A DNA stretch of 64,000 nucleotides, from positions 1,555,001 to 1,619,000 of the forward strand of contig NC_133301.1 of the NCBI RefSeq assembly GCF_005239225.2, read 5' to 3'. The position numbers were made by a program, and so were the translations under genes. Numbering within the stretch: the stretch's first letter is position 1; each line of letters begins with the position of its first letter. Positions 25,130 to 36,990 of this stretch are shown here, piece after piece. Under the pieces are notes generated by a model that saw nothing but the letters and a program-made list of their open reading frames with translations, was not told where the DNA came from and did no database searches. The DNA is from Populus alba (taxonomy: Eukaryota > Streptophyta > Magnoliopsida > Malpighiales > Salicaceae).

Positions 25130-25565
25130 TGTGATTTTTATAAAAGAAAAAAAAAGTAATTAAACTAGTTTTTTTAAAAAAAAAAAAAAATTAAAACCGG
25201 TTCAAATTAACTAATTTCGGTTTGATTTGGTTATTTTAGAACAAAAACTTATTCAAACCGACTAATTCTAGTTCAGTTCGGTTATTTTGTATTAAAAATC
25301 AAAAAATATATTGTTTTTAAGGTTATTTTGGTAATTTTTAATGGGTTTGATTTGGGTTTGACTCGGTTTTTTCTGGTTTGGTTCAGTTTTTTTTTGTTTT
25401 TTCTGTTTGGTTTGGTTTTTTTTATTTTAGACTTGTAAAAACCGAACCAGTCGGTTTTTAAAAAATTCTAATCAGTTTTTTTTTTATGATTTGATTTTTT
25501 TTATTATTTTTTTTTAGTTTTTTTCAGCTTAATCAGTTTTTTCAATTTTTTTTATTGCTATAGTC
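25130..25565 (-). repeat. AACCGA-type dispersed repeat, copy 2
   Basis: Minus-strand copy with the same order of motifs (AACCGAACC near 25440, GGTTTGA, AACCGG near 25195). It abuts the left end of the NRPD2 relic, so it may mark the border of that duplication. Confidence 0.6.
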
Positions 25566-25567
25566 AC

Positions 25568-27290
25568 ATTTTCTGTGATCTGCAAAAGATACATCACCAT
25601 GTATCCAAGAAAACGAGGCTTGTGCCTGCGGCTATTAAGGCCAGGAAACAGACATGTAAAGATGCAGTCTTGAACAGATTCTTTTGGTGGGAATCTGGTC
25701 TTTTCTTACAGTTTATCCACATATGAAAGTGCTTCATCCTTCTTCAGAAAATGCTCACATTTCTCATCAGCATCACGAATATAGTCATAATGCTAGCATC
25801 CCTGCTGTCTGACCTCACACCTAGGGCAAGAAGCAATGTATAAACAGGGATCTCTGTCGATAAGAAGTAGACACAGAGGCCTTTCTTTTCTCCTTTAATG
25901 CTTGCTAATTTAGGGAGCTCCACTAGTCTAACACTCGACCTCTTCCTCTTAACTTCAGATTTGTATGAAGGGGTCCTACAGCACTGAGTATTTGATATCC
26001 CAAGTCTCTTCAGACAAATTTGCTCTCGCGCAATGAAAACCTGCCATGAACTTGAAAGAAATATGATAAATGTTTGGCAGAAATTGTTGGGAAATCTGAT
26101 CGGTGATGTACTGATAGTTGCTCATTAAAGGCTAAGTACACTGACACAATATTTAATGTGGTTTGACAAACCGTCTGCATTCATAGAAAAAAAGCCAATA
26201 TTATTAAAGATAGAAAAATAATACAAAACAAATACATGGAGAAAGAGAATTACTTCACTTTTACTCAGTTCTCAGCTCTCATTGCTATACTTGCAGCTGC
26301 TACAATGACAGCAAGCCATTGCAGCCCTTTTCTCTTCTTCTCTCTTTCATTTTGCTCTCAAATAATACCTCTATTTATAAATATCAATGGTAAGGCAAGA
26401 GGTCATTAATTATGGCATAAATGGTGGCAACACAAGGATTGCACTATTTTTGTCAATTGTTAGTACAACTTTTATTGTAGCCTTTTGATAATAACATCCC
26501 TATTTCTTAAGGTAGGTGCACATGTTTTGCCCATTAAAAGCAATATCTCAACAGAAATAAATTATATGATGAACAAAAAGAGCACATTCAAGACATTTTC
26601 AACCTGAAAAGAAAATGAAAAAAACTGTAAACCAATAGAATAATATAGCAAGTCTTAGCACCAAGACTTGCTTTCCAACCTCACTTCTGACAACCCTTCA
26701 GTATACCTGACATGTTTGCAGAAAGATACATCACAGTGTATAGCCTTTAAATGAGAAAATATTCATAGATCCTTGATAGTTCTAGCTAAAATGTTTTTCC
26801 CTACAAGGGTTCCCTGTCCACATATATAACAAAGCTTGAATCCTGGCTTAGTCGTTTAGAAACATGAACTTGGTGAAGTGGGAATATAGTTTGTTTACCT
26901 GAAAAGTGACGTGGATTTCATCCCTGATGAACAAGCCATGTTTTGAAGCCTGGCATGCCTTGGGATCTTGGTATATTCATCAGCTGTTGAACCAGGCCAA
27001 AAGCTTGGTGGATCAAGGGTAACCTTTCCAAACCTAGCTGAAGCTCATCTCCATTCACCATCACCATTCTCTTCACGCTCAACAATAATCTCACTAAATT
27101 AATCAAATCCCTTTTGGAGTCCATTCTTGATGAAGTCATTATATGAGTTGATCTGGTGACTAATGAGACTATACTCATTAAGAAAAGAAGTTGCTGCCTT
27201 CTTGCAGAAACTTTCCAAAGTTTCTTTCCCTGAGCCTTGTAAGTTAGTTGCATTCATCAACTTTTCGTTTATATCCATATCTTCCATACC
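25568..27290 (-). pseudogene. Partial NRPD2 pseudogene (exons 1 and part of 3)
   Basis: 26898-27290 corresponds to NRPD2 exon 1 and about 25568-26044 to the first half of exon 3 (from VFIA to the GYMV region). Exon 1 opens with an ATG at 27287 and reads with NRPD2 for about 60 codons, then meets TAA after GLQKGFD. A second stop (TGA) and a deletion follow where NRPD2 has SSKQKDGEWKRA. The exon 3 part has lost the codons for KEVIDLIDYDSN and is frameshifted beyond. Exon 2 is gone except for its first few bases next to the CAG acceptor near 26707. Intron sequences on either side are retained, so this is a DNA-level duplication and not a processed copy. A solo LTR has inserted into its intron 2. 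It cannot make a polymerase subunit. Confidence 0.93.
26080..26558 (-). mobile_element. Solo LTR (Copia-like) with 5-bp target-site duplication
   Basis: The element at 26085-26553 (469 bp) begins TGTTGGG and ends TCTCAACA, so it has TG...CA ends with TGTTG/CAACA inverted termini. GAAAT flanks it at 26080-26084 and 26554-26558. Read on the minus strand it has a TTTATAAATAGAGG TATA-like box in the middle followed by an A/T-rich terminator region, as expected for a U3-R-U5 order. No internal coding region or second LTR is present. Confidence 0.9.
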
Positions 27291-28499
27291 AAGTTATCGC
27301 TTCACCATAGAATTTTCAAGGTCTAGAGCATTTATAGCACTTCTAGGTGACACAAATTAGAAAACCATTCCCATCCACTACTTTCTGATATCCATTCTCT
27401 CCAATCTGCCTTCTCCTCTGACCCTATGTACTTCTATCAAACACTATGATGTCAACACTGCAAGGATCTCTTTCCTCCACCATAGATTTTAATATATCTA
27501 TCCTTACCGCGAATTTTAATTAATCTATCTTTCCAGAAGCCATAAATTGAACAGCACAATTGTCGCTGCAAGTGCTTAGATTCTTACAGACGTGCACAGA
27601 AAACTTGACCGTGTGAACCAGATTGAATATAGAGGTAAATCATCTCCTCAAGAGATCAATGGAAGACAATAGTCTTCAGCATGCTAATAGGCTTGGCCAA
27701 AAAGAAAAAATGTAAAAAAAAAAAGTTTATGGTCTCGAATACTTAAAGTGGCCGGGGAAAAGTTGCCCTCTTCGAGGATTTCTCATTCAGATCACGATAC
27801 ATGGGATGGATAAACCATGGACCATGATGGATTGATACATTTGTGTTAAATGCCATTATACATATTGGCAAATTTGGGATGCTACATTCATCTCCATGTC
27901 CAGATGATTTTATTTTATTTTTTGCATCTAGAGGGATCAGGGATGTATAGTTCTTATGTTAGGGTGAATGAAAAGTTACATATAGTGAATAAAGAGGTGT
28001 GTTCTTCCAAAACATAATAGCATTAATTTAACCATATATTTGTAAATAGATGTCCATGTATTTTAAATAAATTAAAATTAGTTTAAAAGACAATTCTGAC
28101 ATGATTTGCATGAAAACCTCTAGTCTTTCCACACAAAACACTCTTTCCTTTTACATTTCTCTTGTCAAAATCCCTCAGCTCCTTTTTGACAGAGAATTGA
28201 GCTAGTCTAAGAAACAATATTACAATCACACTACACTACTAATACCAGAAAGCAGACAATAAATTATTTTAAAACCAAATGATTGATCCAGCCTTAATCT
28301 ACATCACCAAATCTATATTTTGTCAACAAGTATTGTATGTTTCTACCAAGTCATCTTAAATTAAGAGGAACAACAGTTTTAAAATAATTTAAAGTGTCTC
28401 AACATCTTATTCATCATGAATTATTATGAATGCCCTCCATTTTCGGAATCCAGCATCTTGAATTTGACTGTCACTTTAATAGAGATGCAAGGAAAGGTT
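27291..28499. other. Spacer between NRPD2 relic and chorismate mutase
   Basis: No gene seen on either strand. It lies upstream of the relic and downstream of the chorismate mutase stop; the last 100-150 bases should be the chorismate mutase 3' UTR. Confidence 0.4.
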
Positions 28500-30826
28500 T
28501 CAATTCAATCGGCGGATGAGATACTCAACTTCAACCCGCTTGGTGAGAGGGATTACCCATTCGTCATAGAGGCGAGCTACTACAGAAGGATCAACCTTGT
28601 AATGTTTATTGTCAGTATTGTTGCTACCGCTCACGTCTTGTCCAAAAACAATCGCCTTTTTCTCAACCCTCTTCTTAACCATCTTCTCTACTCTCTCATC
28701 CGTCAACAACTTCATCAGCTCATCTGCGTCCTGAGATAACCAAGACACTAGCCTGTTAGTAGGTGAGTCTGGGGTTGGTCATGAAAATTTCATATTTAGT
28801 TGTATTAGAATTAAAAAATATAAACCAGTGAAAATCAGGCTCCAGCATTCACAATTGGATGGAATTCCCACGGGTTCTCACCATGTAATGGTTTCAAAGC
28901 TTGCAGATTTTTTCTACTATAAAAAATTTTCCACTGTTTTGGAATTGCAGTCTAAATTTGAAATTTACATGCCTAGTGAAGAAGCTGCATACAACTTGGC
29001 CTTCAAAGCAACAATTCCAACAGTGTCAGTACGTAAAGAATGTGGAAATAACCTTTGAGCATAGATGCTTTTTTCTAAAACAACCATCTCTCTTTCATAT
29101 ATCTAATGGATTCTCAGTACATCACACTTTCATTCTTCAGCCCCAAATAATCAAGAGATACAAAATGGCAACTTATTACCACTAATGAATTGGATCACCA
29201 TGTTCCTAAACCACATTTGCATGAGACCATGATTATGAAACACCAACTAATCTAGCCAACCTTACATTAAGTGGTGCTTAGCAACCATACCTTGGCACGA
29301 ATTGGAGGTTCATAGTCGTGTGGAGCATCCCTGAATTTAATCTCAGCCACAAACTTCCCGTAATGGATTCTTCTAGAGAGGGCCTGGAGCAAGTGGTTAT
29401 AGTTTTCATAGTCAATACAAGCAATGGTCTAGCTGAAGGACCATCTGAATCTCAAATAGCTAAACATAGTTCGCTATATGGGCCATGGCATCCCAATTTA
29501 CAAGCACCTTTACCTGTAAGCAGCTAAGATCACTGGCAGCAGTTGACGCATAGTCACCATCATCACCCGCAACAACAAACAAAGGAAGTAGTTGGTTTAG
29601 ATACATATCCCATATAGCCTTGTTTATGTTAATAGAAGCACCTCCAGGATGCAAAACCTATAAAAGAAGCACCTTCAGGATTAGATAACCATATATAAAG
29701 TTGTTTTTAACTCCATGATTCACATTAAGACACTTAGCAAAGTTCAACTCAAGCAATTACCTGAGAATAGTTGTAGTTTGGAACCAATGAAGGTGGTAAA
29801 TTATCTGGGAAGAAGGGATTTTCTTCTGGATTCACATACCTCCCAGCCTGTGACATAACCAGAACCAAACCATTCTGAAGTAATCTATTGGCACAGTTTT
29901 ATTAAGTGCACTCAATTGCCACGGTTCTATATAAGTGCATCATTTGGGATGAATAATTTCAAGATTTTAGAGTTGGTGCATCTCAAACACAAACTGACAC
30001 AGACAGCAAGGCTAAAACAAACTGAAATATGCACATGAACCCAATATTTCATTGCCATGGTTTTGATTCCCTCTAATCCTTGCATCTTCAGCAGGTGTCC
30101 ATTACCCAACCCGAGCTAAGGAAACATTATCTCATATATCTTGGCCTTGACATTGTCAACCATGACTTTAATTACATGCTCAATAATCAGTCAGCCACCA
30201 TCTATTTTTCCCGTTGTCAGGACCTAACATTTTGCAGTCTCATCTTAGGACAACTTCAAGGCACCGAGAAACTGTATTGACCCTAATGAAGCATCATCTC
30301 ATGTATCTTGGCCTTGACATTGTCAGCCATAATTTATATTATATGCTCAACTATCAGTCAACCACAGTATAGTTGTTCTATTATCAGAATCTAAAATGTT
30401 GTAATCTATGACCAGTTGCTAACAGAAACAAATTCAATGTATTCCTCAATTAGAACTTCAAGGCACCAAACACTGACCTTGACAACAAAGAAACTAAATT
30501 TACTCTCTTTTTTTAATACAAGAAACTGAAATAAATAAATAAGGAAAACATCACACAACAAAACAAACATTCTAAGAAAACAAGAACCAAAATTAAACAT
30601 ACACCACACCCACCTTAGCTTGAACTGCCTCTGTCTCCTGAACAATGAAATCCACCAAAGGACCGGAAAACCCAGGAACCAAATCCAAACTCTGATTATA
30701 CAAAGCAGAATTCATAGGAAACCTTGCTCTCTCCATCAAACAAAAAACAATAGTATCCTCTTGTCTTATCAAAGACTTTCTTATTGAATCAAGGGTAAAC
30801 TCAGACCCAGAACCTCCTTCTGCCAT
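28500..30826 (-). CDS. CM2: Chorismate mutase, cytosolic CM2 type
   Basis: Five exons on the minus strand: 30826-30614, 29847-29761, 29657-29514, 29383-29291 and 28730-28500, giving 255 residues (Arabidopsis CM2 about 265). The enzyme converts chorismate to prephenate for Phe and Tyr synthesis. Family signatures in order are [82 protein letters not shown] and [18 protein letters not shown]. No plastid transit peptide is evident. I chose the ATG at 30826 because conserved sequence starts about 13 residues later, as in other cytosolic forms. An in-frame ATG at 30892 would add 22 residues with a hydrophobic core (FLHVLILVILSL), which would be unusual for this enzyme. The plastid, allosterically controlled CM1/CM3 forms are larger and less similar. 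Confidence 0.93.
30115..30480 (+). repeat. Imperfect tandem duplication (about 168 bp) in intron 1 of chorismate mutase
   Basis: Copy A is about 30115-30282 and copy B about 30283-30480. Both contain TATCTTGGCCTTGACATTGT, ATGCTCAA, ATCAGTCA and AACTTCAAGGCACC in order. Copy B has an insert of about 30 bases before the last block. Confidence 0.8.
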
Positions 30827-31699
30827 TGCCTTGTTATTTTTATATCTATTCAAAGACAAGATAACAAGAATCAGCACATGAAGAAAAGCCATTTCTTCCG
30901 AAATAACAAAAGTGAAAGGTCCACTCTTTAAAAGTTTTGAATTGGGGTCTAAAAATAAACATTGGAAACAATAGATGTGTGATCACAACCACAAAAAAAA
31001 GAAAAAAAAAAAAAAGAACCCTTCAGTCAAGATCAGACAAAAAAAGAAAGAAATCAATTCATTTATAGGATAACCAAGTCAGCGCTTTTTAGTGGACAAA
31101 GGCCTTTTTTTTTAATAATTCAAGAAAGTAAACTGTAATGTGAAAGTCAGCTGCTAAGTATGACAATTGGGTAACTTACCTCTGGTGCGTTTTGTCTCTG
31201 TAAATTTTCTCGGCAACCAAACAGAAAGTAAACAGTACCCTCTGGCTACTTTTAATGGCAACGATGTTAGGCTGCTCTGGAGGATTGGATTGTTGGAAAT
31301 CTTCGTATTAGAGGACGATATTTGGTGGATTTCAATTGGTTTAGTGACGTTTTTGCAATTTCTTAAGTCTAAAGTACCGTTTGAAAACGCGGGATAAACG
31401 CGTTTCTAAAATGGTTAATTTTTTTTATTAAAAATTTAATTTTTTTAAAAATGTTCCGCGCTCCCAAATAAATATAAAGGTTATGAAACTGAGCCAGACT
31501 TGACTCGCGGGTATCCAGGACCTAGACAACTTGAACTCTTGATCAAGTTTTAATTCACAAGAACCTTGTTAAATTTAGAAGTGATCTAATTTTTTTATAT
31601 TATTTTAAAAAATTTAAAAAATATAAAATTAATTTATAAATATTTAACCTTACATATTTTTTTTAATATATATTTATATAAAATATTTCTTAAATAATT

Positions 31700-31925
31700 G
31701 TTTGTTTTTACATTTCAAAAGCGCTTTTGAAAAAAAATTAATTTTTTTTTTATTTTTTTATTAACTTCAAATTATTATGTTTTTAGTATTTTTAAATCAT
31801 TTTAATGTTATGATATTAAAAATAATTTTTAAAAAATAAAAAAAATATCATTGATATGTATTTTGACACGAAATATTATTTGAAAAAATAATCACAACTA
31901 CACTGCCAAACAAGTCAGTCTACAT
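31700..31925. repeat. AT-rich self-complementary dispersed repeat
   Basis: The left part (CGCTTTTGAAAAAAAATTAA) mirrors the right part (TTGAAAAAATAATCACAAC...CAAACAAG) around an AT-rich centre with TTAAAAATAATTTTTAA. Similar sequence recurs at 36650, 37825, 55175 and 55630. Confidence 0.5.
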
Positions 31926-32264
31926 CCACATTAATTGTTTATTAATCTTTTATATAAAATAACTATATCATGTTTTTTATAATCTCTATTTACATATGTT
32001 ATTTCAAAAAATATTCATATTAAATATTAATATTTTAAATATTATTTTTTATTTTTTTATGATGACCAAGTCAACCATCATCACCTATCTATAGCAACAA
32101 GATGGATTGAGGAGCTAGGAAATTTTATGGTCAATTGGACCTAGGGCTTGGCAAAAATAGTTACTTTCCTCCTAAAATGCCCAATTTGTGAATGTTTTGA
32201 TGGATGGAGGAGAGAAACTATAGAGAAAATGTATTGATGAAGCTTGTTTTTACTATTTTTAAAG

Positions 32265-32552
32265 TTAGATGAATTAACAACTATAGTTATAGCTGTTATA
32301 ATCGGTCTAATCTAAGAATTCAAAGATTGATACATAATTTGAATTGAATTTGTAATTAAATTGCTTGAGAAGCATCTGCCTAAATAAATAATAATATTTT
32401 TATTCCGATTAGATGAATTAACAACTATAGTTATAGTTGTTATAATCGGTCTAATTTAAGAATTCAAAGATTGAGACATAATTTGAATTGAATTTGTAAT
32501 TAAATTGCTTGAGAAGCTTCTACCTAAATAAATAATAATATTTTTGTTCCGT
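32265..32552 (+). repeat. 144-bp tandem duplication
   Basis: Copies 32265-32408 and 32409-32552 are directly adjacent, with about six substitutions (for example TATAGCTGTT versus TATAGTTGTT; GAAGCATCTG versus GAAGCTTCTA). Not in or near a gene. Confidence 0.93.
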
Positions 32553-33136
32553 TGTGACTTGGGACAAATATTGTAAATTAATAATTTTTTAAATTTATAT
32601 AATAATATTTTTTGAAAAAGGCACAGGTCCTACTTGATAATAAAATAATAATATCCTTAAACATTAAAATTATTAAAATTAAAACATCTTTGTAAAATAT
32701 GATTATTATTATTCATTTTTTTATTATTATTTTCCACGATGTTCTCAACACTTAAATATATTAATTAAGTATACATAGAATTGAATTTTAGTTTGTTGCA
32801 AAAATGAATAGATCATAACTTCTATTTAATAAGATTAATTTGATTAATAAACTTGTACAGGTGAAACAAATACATACAATAATGTCAATTTGTAATTTAA
32901 TAATCAGATAATATTCATACAATTATAGTATACATGCATTACCTTCACACTGATATGTAAAAAATACCTTGATAAATTATTTTTTTTTCATGAATCAATG
33001 TATAAATTAATAGATTATAATAATATCCTGATTAATTAATAAATTTTAATGGTTCAAAGATATTAATTTTAACTGTATTTTATATCATATCAAGCATGAA
33101 CAAAGACATTTAAATTTAATATCTTTATGTATAACC

Positions 33137-33492
33137 AGGGGTGAGCAAAAAAAATCAGAAAACCAATAAAATCGAGAAAATAAAAAAAAATAACAAAAAA
33201 AATAGAACCATGAAAAAAAATTGATGAGAATTTTTAAAAAACCGACCAGTTCGGATCTGGTTTTATAAGCTTGAAAATGAAAAAAACCGAACCGAACCGA
33301 AAAAACCCGAGCCAAACCGGATAAAATCGAGTCAAACTGAAAAATCAAGTCTAACCGGTTTGAACTAGTTTTTATTCTAAAATAATCAAACCAAACCAAA
33401 ACAGTCGGTTTGAACTAATTCTAGTTCAATTTTTTAAAAAAATTGATTCGATTATTTTTTTTATAACAACCGAATAAAAAATAATCACCTCT
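33137..33492 (+). repeat. AACCGA-type dispersed repeat, copy 3 (best-bounded)
   Basis: It starts AGGGGTGAGCAAAAA and ends AATAATCACCTCT, so the ends are short inverted repeats (AGGGGTGA / TCACCTCT). In between are runs of AACCGAACCG, AAACCGG and GGTTTGAAC. Confidence 0.7.
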
Positions 33493-34146
33493 ATACATAA
33501 TATATATCTAATAAAATCTTCTCTCTTATAAAAAATATTTCTTTCCATAAATAATTTTTGTGCAAGACATTTCCATAAATCATTGGAGTTTCTTTATTTC
33601 CAACATTTCTCTCATTACTTCGTTCATTTTATTCTTGTTTTAAATTTTCTATATTTGGATTTTCTTTAACATTTGTTTTCTTTAAAAAACAAATTAAACT
33701 TAAATGTTTGGTGGAGTGGGTTACTAAGACTTTTTATTTATTTTATTTTTTTCTGGTTTCCTTTTTCTTCCTTTGTCATCGGAGGTATTATTATCTAATA
33801 TCAACAAGATTTTGACTTTTATATATATAATTACAAGGGAGTTGTCCTATACAAAAAGCAAATAACACAAGAATACTAATTTTTTTTTTTTTAATTTACT
33901 GGGAATCGAAATTCACCTAAAGCTATTCAAATTGCTCAGCAATCAGCATAACAAAAAGCAAAATAGAAATTTGCAGTTTCAATCGCTGCCCATCTTTCCT
34001 TTTTATGCATCGCCCACTGTGCATTACATGGACACTGTGGAGTCCCAAGGCAAAACAGTCTTGTCGTCAAACACCAATTACAACAACAGGCTTGGGGGCA
34101 CATAAACATTCCAATAGCAAAAGCTGTTATAAATTCGATGCTCATG

Positions 34147-36050
34147 TTAAGGACTAAGAAGTTTTGCAAGATGATGTGAACTGAATTTTGAAGACCCTGG
34201 AAGGTGGCGAGAAATAAGACGTGCAGTGTCTTTCCACCAAGAAACCTCCATTTCTTTCTCCCGGAGCTTGTGCTCAAGACATTCTAGTTTAGCTTCTAAC
34301 TCTCTTATATGTTCTTGCTGTCTTGATTCGAGTAATTCGTGCAACCTTTGCTCCAATTCACGAGGAGGAACACCGCGATGCTCTTCCGAGCCTGCTGCTT
34401 GGTCTTCAAATACAAAAGCAACTACTTCTCCAGAACTTCCAGTCTGGCTTTTTGACGTAGCAATGTCCTCATTTGTGACCTGCCGTTTCAAACTTCCAAA
34501 ACTCAGTAGATATAACTATGAACACATAATATTGTGGCAGGAAAATGAACAGAAAACAATCTTGCAAAGGTTAAAAGTCCTAGTTGGCTATAGAACTTCC
34601 ATGAATCTTTATGGGAAGAGAATCCAAAAGAACTGGACGAGTTATGAATACAAATTCCAGTGTGCAGATTGGTTACAAAATCACGCTTCATATTTTATGA
34701 AAGACTTCTATAGTTAACATAAACATGTAGGCAATGAAATGGAAACCATTGGCTGTGAGTCCATCAAAAGTTCAGAGCTCTTTTCTCCTTTCAAAAACAG
34801 ATATGCCGTGATTCCAAACGAACAACAAACCACAGAAACAAAAACATAATATTCAGCTTACCCATCTCCCTTTCTTCTGTGGACATTTCACCGAATTATC
34901 TACTGTATCTAAGTGAAGTTGCAATCTCTCTAGCTCAACTTCAAGTTCTGCCTCAAGTTTATCCATTCCTTCTGAACACTCTTCTTGCATAGGCGTCTCC
35001 CATCTCAAAGAATGATCACAAACGGTAATTGCTGACGACCCTGGCAAAACGTATGACGATGTAAATATTTGCGGAGAGAGCTGGGTCTCAAAATCCGGAC
35101 CATCTACAATGTGCGTGGTTGAATAAGCACACACGTTAGATGGCTTAGAGAGACCATCTTTCTTTCGCAATTCCTCTCTCACATTTTCAAGAAGCTTCTC
35201 CATTTGCATTCGCATTTCCAACATCTTATCAAGTTCATTTTTACTCGCTGCAATTAAATGTAATAGACAACATCCAACTCCAAGGTTGACAGTAGCCTCC
35301 CTGTTACACTGTTCTGCAAATATTTTGAAGACAACAACATTAACCATGAAAAAAAACCTTTCTTGTATACATCAAGAAACAAAATACATCCGATCACAAG
35401 ATGTACGGAATTATAACAAAAGGAAAAAAAAAACATGTACCTCTGCTCAAAATTTTAACTGGGCATCTCATAATTTTCCTTAGGGTCAAATTAACAGCTA
35501 TTTTTACTGGATTTCTCATACATTATTTTCTGGGCTTTTCATTACCTCAATATAACAGGAAAAAAAATCCTGAAAACACCAAAAAGATATAGTTTTTTAC
35601 TCCTTTTCCGCTCCAATTAGTAAAAATTTTATACTAATTTTTTTTTTTACCTGAAACAGTTATCTCGGAAGCCGAATTCCGCGAATCCTGCTCGTTGAGC
35701 CCTTTCATCGAACGCCTAACCTGCACAATCCCATCACCACCCAATTCATCCTTATTACTCTCTTTCACTTTGCTCCGCCTCAAACCAGAGATCCATCGAG
35801 CAGCAATCCGGTGAGGAGGGTAACAGCTTGAACTCCTCTGCCACCCTCTACATCTCCCCTCTCCTCCCATCATCAACAACTCATCCAAGACGTCGTCGTC
35901 TTTATCGTCGAATAATAAGATATCTGCCACGCGAAGAGGCAGAGGAAGAGGAGAATCGTCGTGGGTTTTTTGAGATTGGAAAAGGGGAGAAGGGGAGGAA
36001 GAAGAAGTGATTGGGGGTTTAAAAATAGAGCCTTGATGATGAATTTTCAT
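34147..36050 (-). CDS. POLAR-like protein (polar localization during asymmetric division)
   Basis: Three exons on the minus strand: 36050-35651, 35313-34862 and 34479-34147, giving 394 residues. No enzyme domain is present. The conserved features are those of the land-plant POLAR-like family: GVGCCLLHLIAASKNELDKM (about 144-165), a short coiled coil with MDKLEAELEVELERLQL (250-266), GVPPRELEQRLHELLESRQQ (from about 320) and the signature VSWWKDTARLIS (363-374). The N-terminal third is Ser/Pro-rich, has the acidic stretch DDKDDD, and ends basic (residues 80-100). Arabidopsis POLAR is a scaffold that is polarised at the cortex of stomatal-lineage cells and recruits GSK3-type kinases; this paralog's role is inferred only. 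The exon 3 acceptor is fixed by phase: only the CAG before GTCACAAAT keeps the frame. Confidence 0.85.
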
Positions 36051-36649
36051 GGAGATTAGGGATTTGAGATTTTTGGGAAAGGAATTAAATTTGAGGGACT
36101 GAGTGGAGGTGTGTTTGGACGGTGAGAAAAATTGGAGGGAAAGTTTTAAATGTTTTTGTGTTTATGATGGACTATGTTTACGAGTGCCAATCAATCCCTA
36201 CACCTGGTTTAAAAGAAATTAATTAATTAATACTATTTTAGGATAATAATAAATTAATATTCTCAAAAAACAAAAATGAAATCAATGCAAATACAGCTAA
36301 GGGATAGCTGCAAGTCAATAATAGCTACGAATTTTACGACGACAATGAGTACTCACAGTTGAGTTTTATTGTATTTACATTCTATTTATTATTTAATGTG
36401 TAAAAATTTTAAATATTTATATTATATTCATAGGTTTTTGAATATTTACATAGATATTTATTAATTTAATATTAAATAACAAAATTATAAATACTATATT
36501 AACATTGAGATATGCTTATGTTATATTATGGACTTATTTGTGAATCATTGTATGGGTTGGGGACTGACTTGTAGTTCCTTCAAAACCAATAATTAATGCT
36601 TTTCTAGAGATTTATTTATCATGGAGCGTCCGGTGACATCAATGCGTAA

Positions 36650-36990
36650 AATTTGAATTTCAATTTAAATTTTTTTTAAAACTAATATTTTTTTTGTTTT
36701 AAAATTATTTTGATACACTAATTTTAAAAATAATTTTTTTAAAATAAAAAAATATATTATTTTGATATATTTTCAAATAAAAAACACTTGAAAAGTAACA
36801 GCAACCACACTATCAAATAAACCATAAATATAGTGATTGTTTTTTTAATATATTTTTATTTAAAAATATATTAAAATATTTTTTATTTTTTAAAATTTTA
36901 TTTTTAATATTAAGATGTTAAAATAATCTAAATTTTAAATTTTAAATTTATTTAAAAAAATCAATATTTTCCAAAACATTCTTAAACGCA
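36650..36990. repeat. AT-rich self-complementary dispersed repeat
   Basis: Self-complementary order around ACACTTGAAAAGTAACAGCAAC and CACACTATCAAA, flanked on both sides by AAAATAATATTTTT-type sequence. Same family as 31700 and 55175. Confidence 0.5.

Larger units (their letters stand above)
30893..34146. other. Long AT-rich spacer between chorismate mutase and POLAR-like gene
   Basis: No gene seen. It holds the promoter side of chorismate mutase (30893 to about 31150), three repeat features listed separately, and the POLAR-like 3' UTR at its right end (about 33900-34146). Confidence 0.4.

Noticed and set aside
25568..27290. NRPD2 relic as a working second subunit gene
   Set aside because: In-frame stops in exon 1, lost exon 2 and frameshifts in exon 3 exclude it.
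34226..34717. Plus-strand open frame of 163 codons
   Set aside because: It spans the last exon and intron of the POLAR-like gene in antisense with no family signature.
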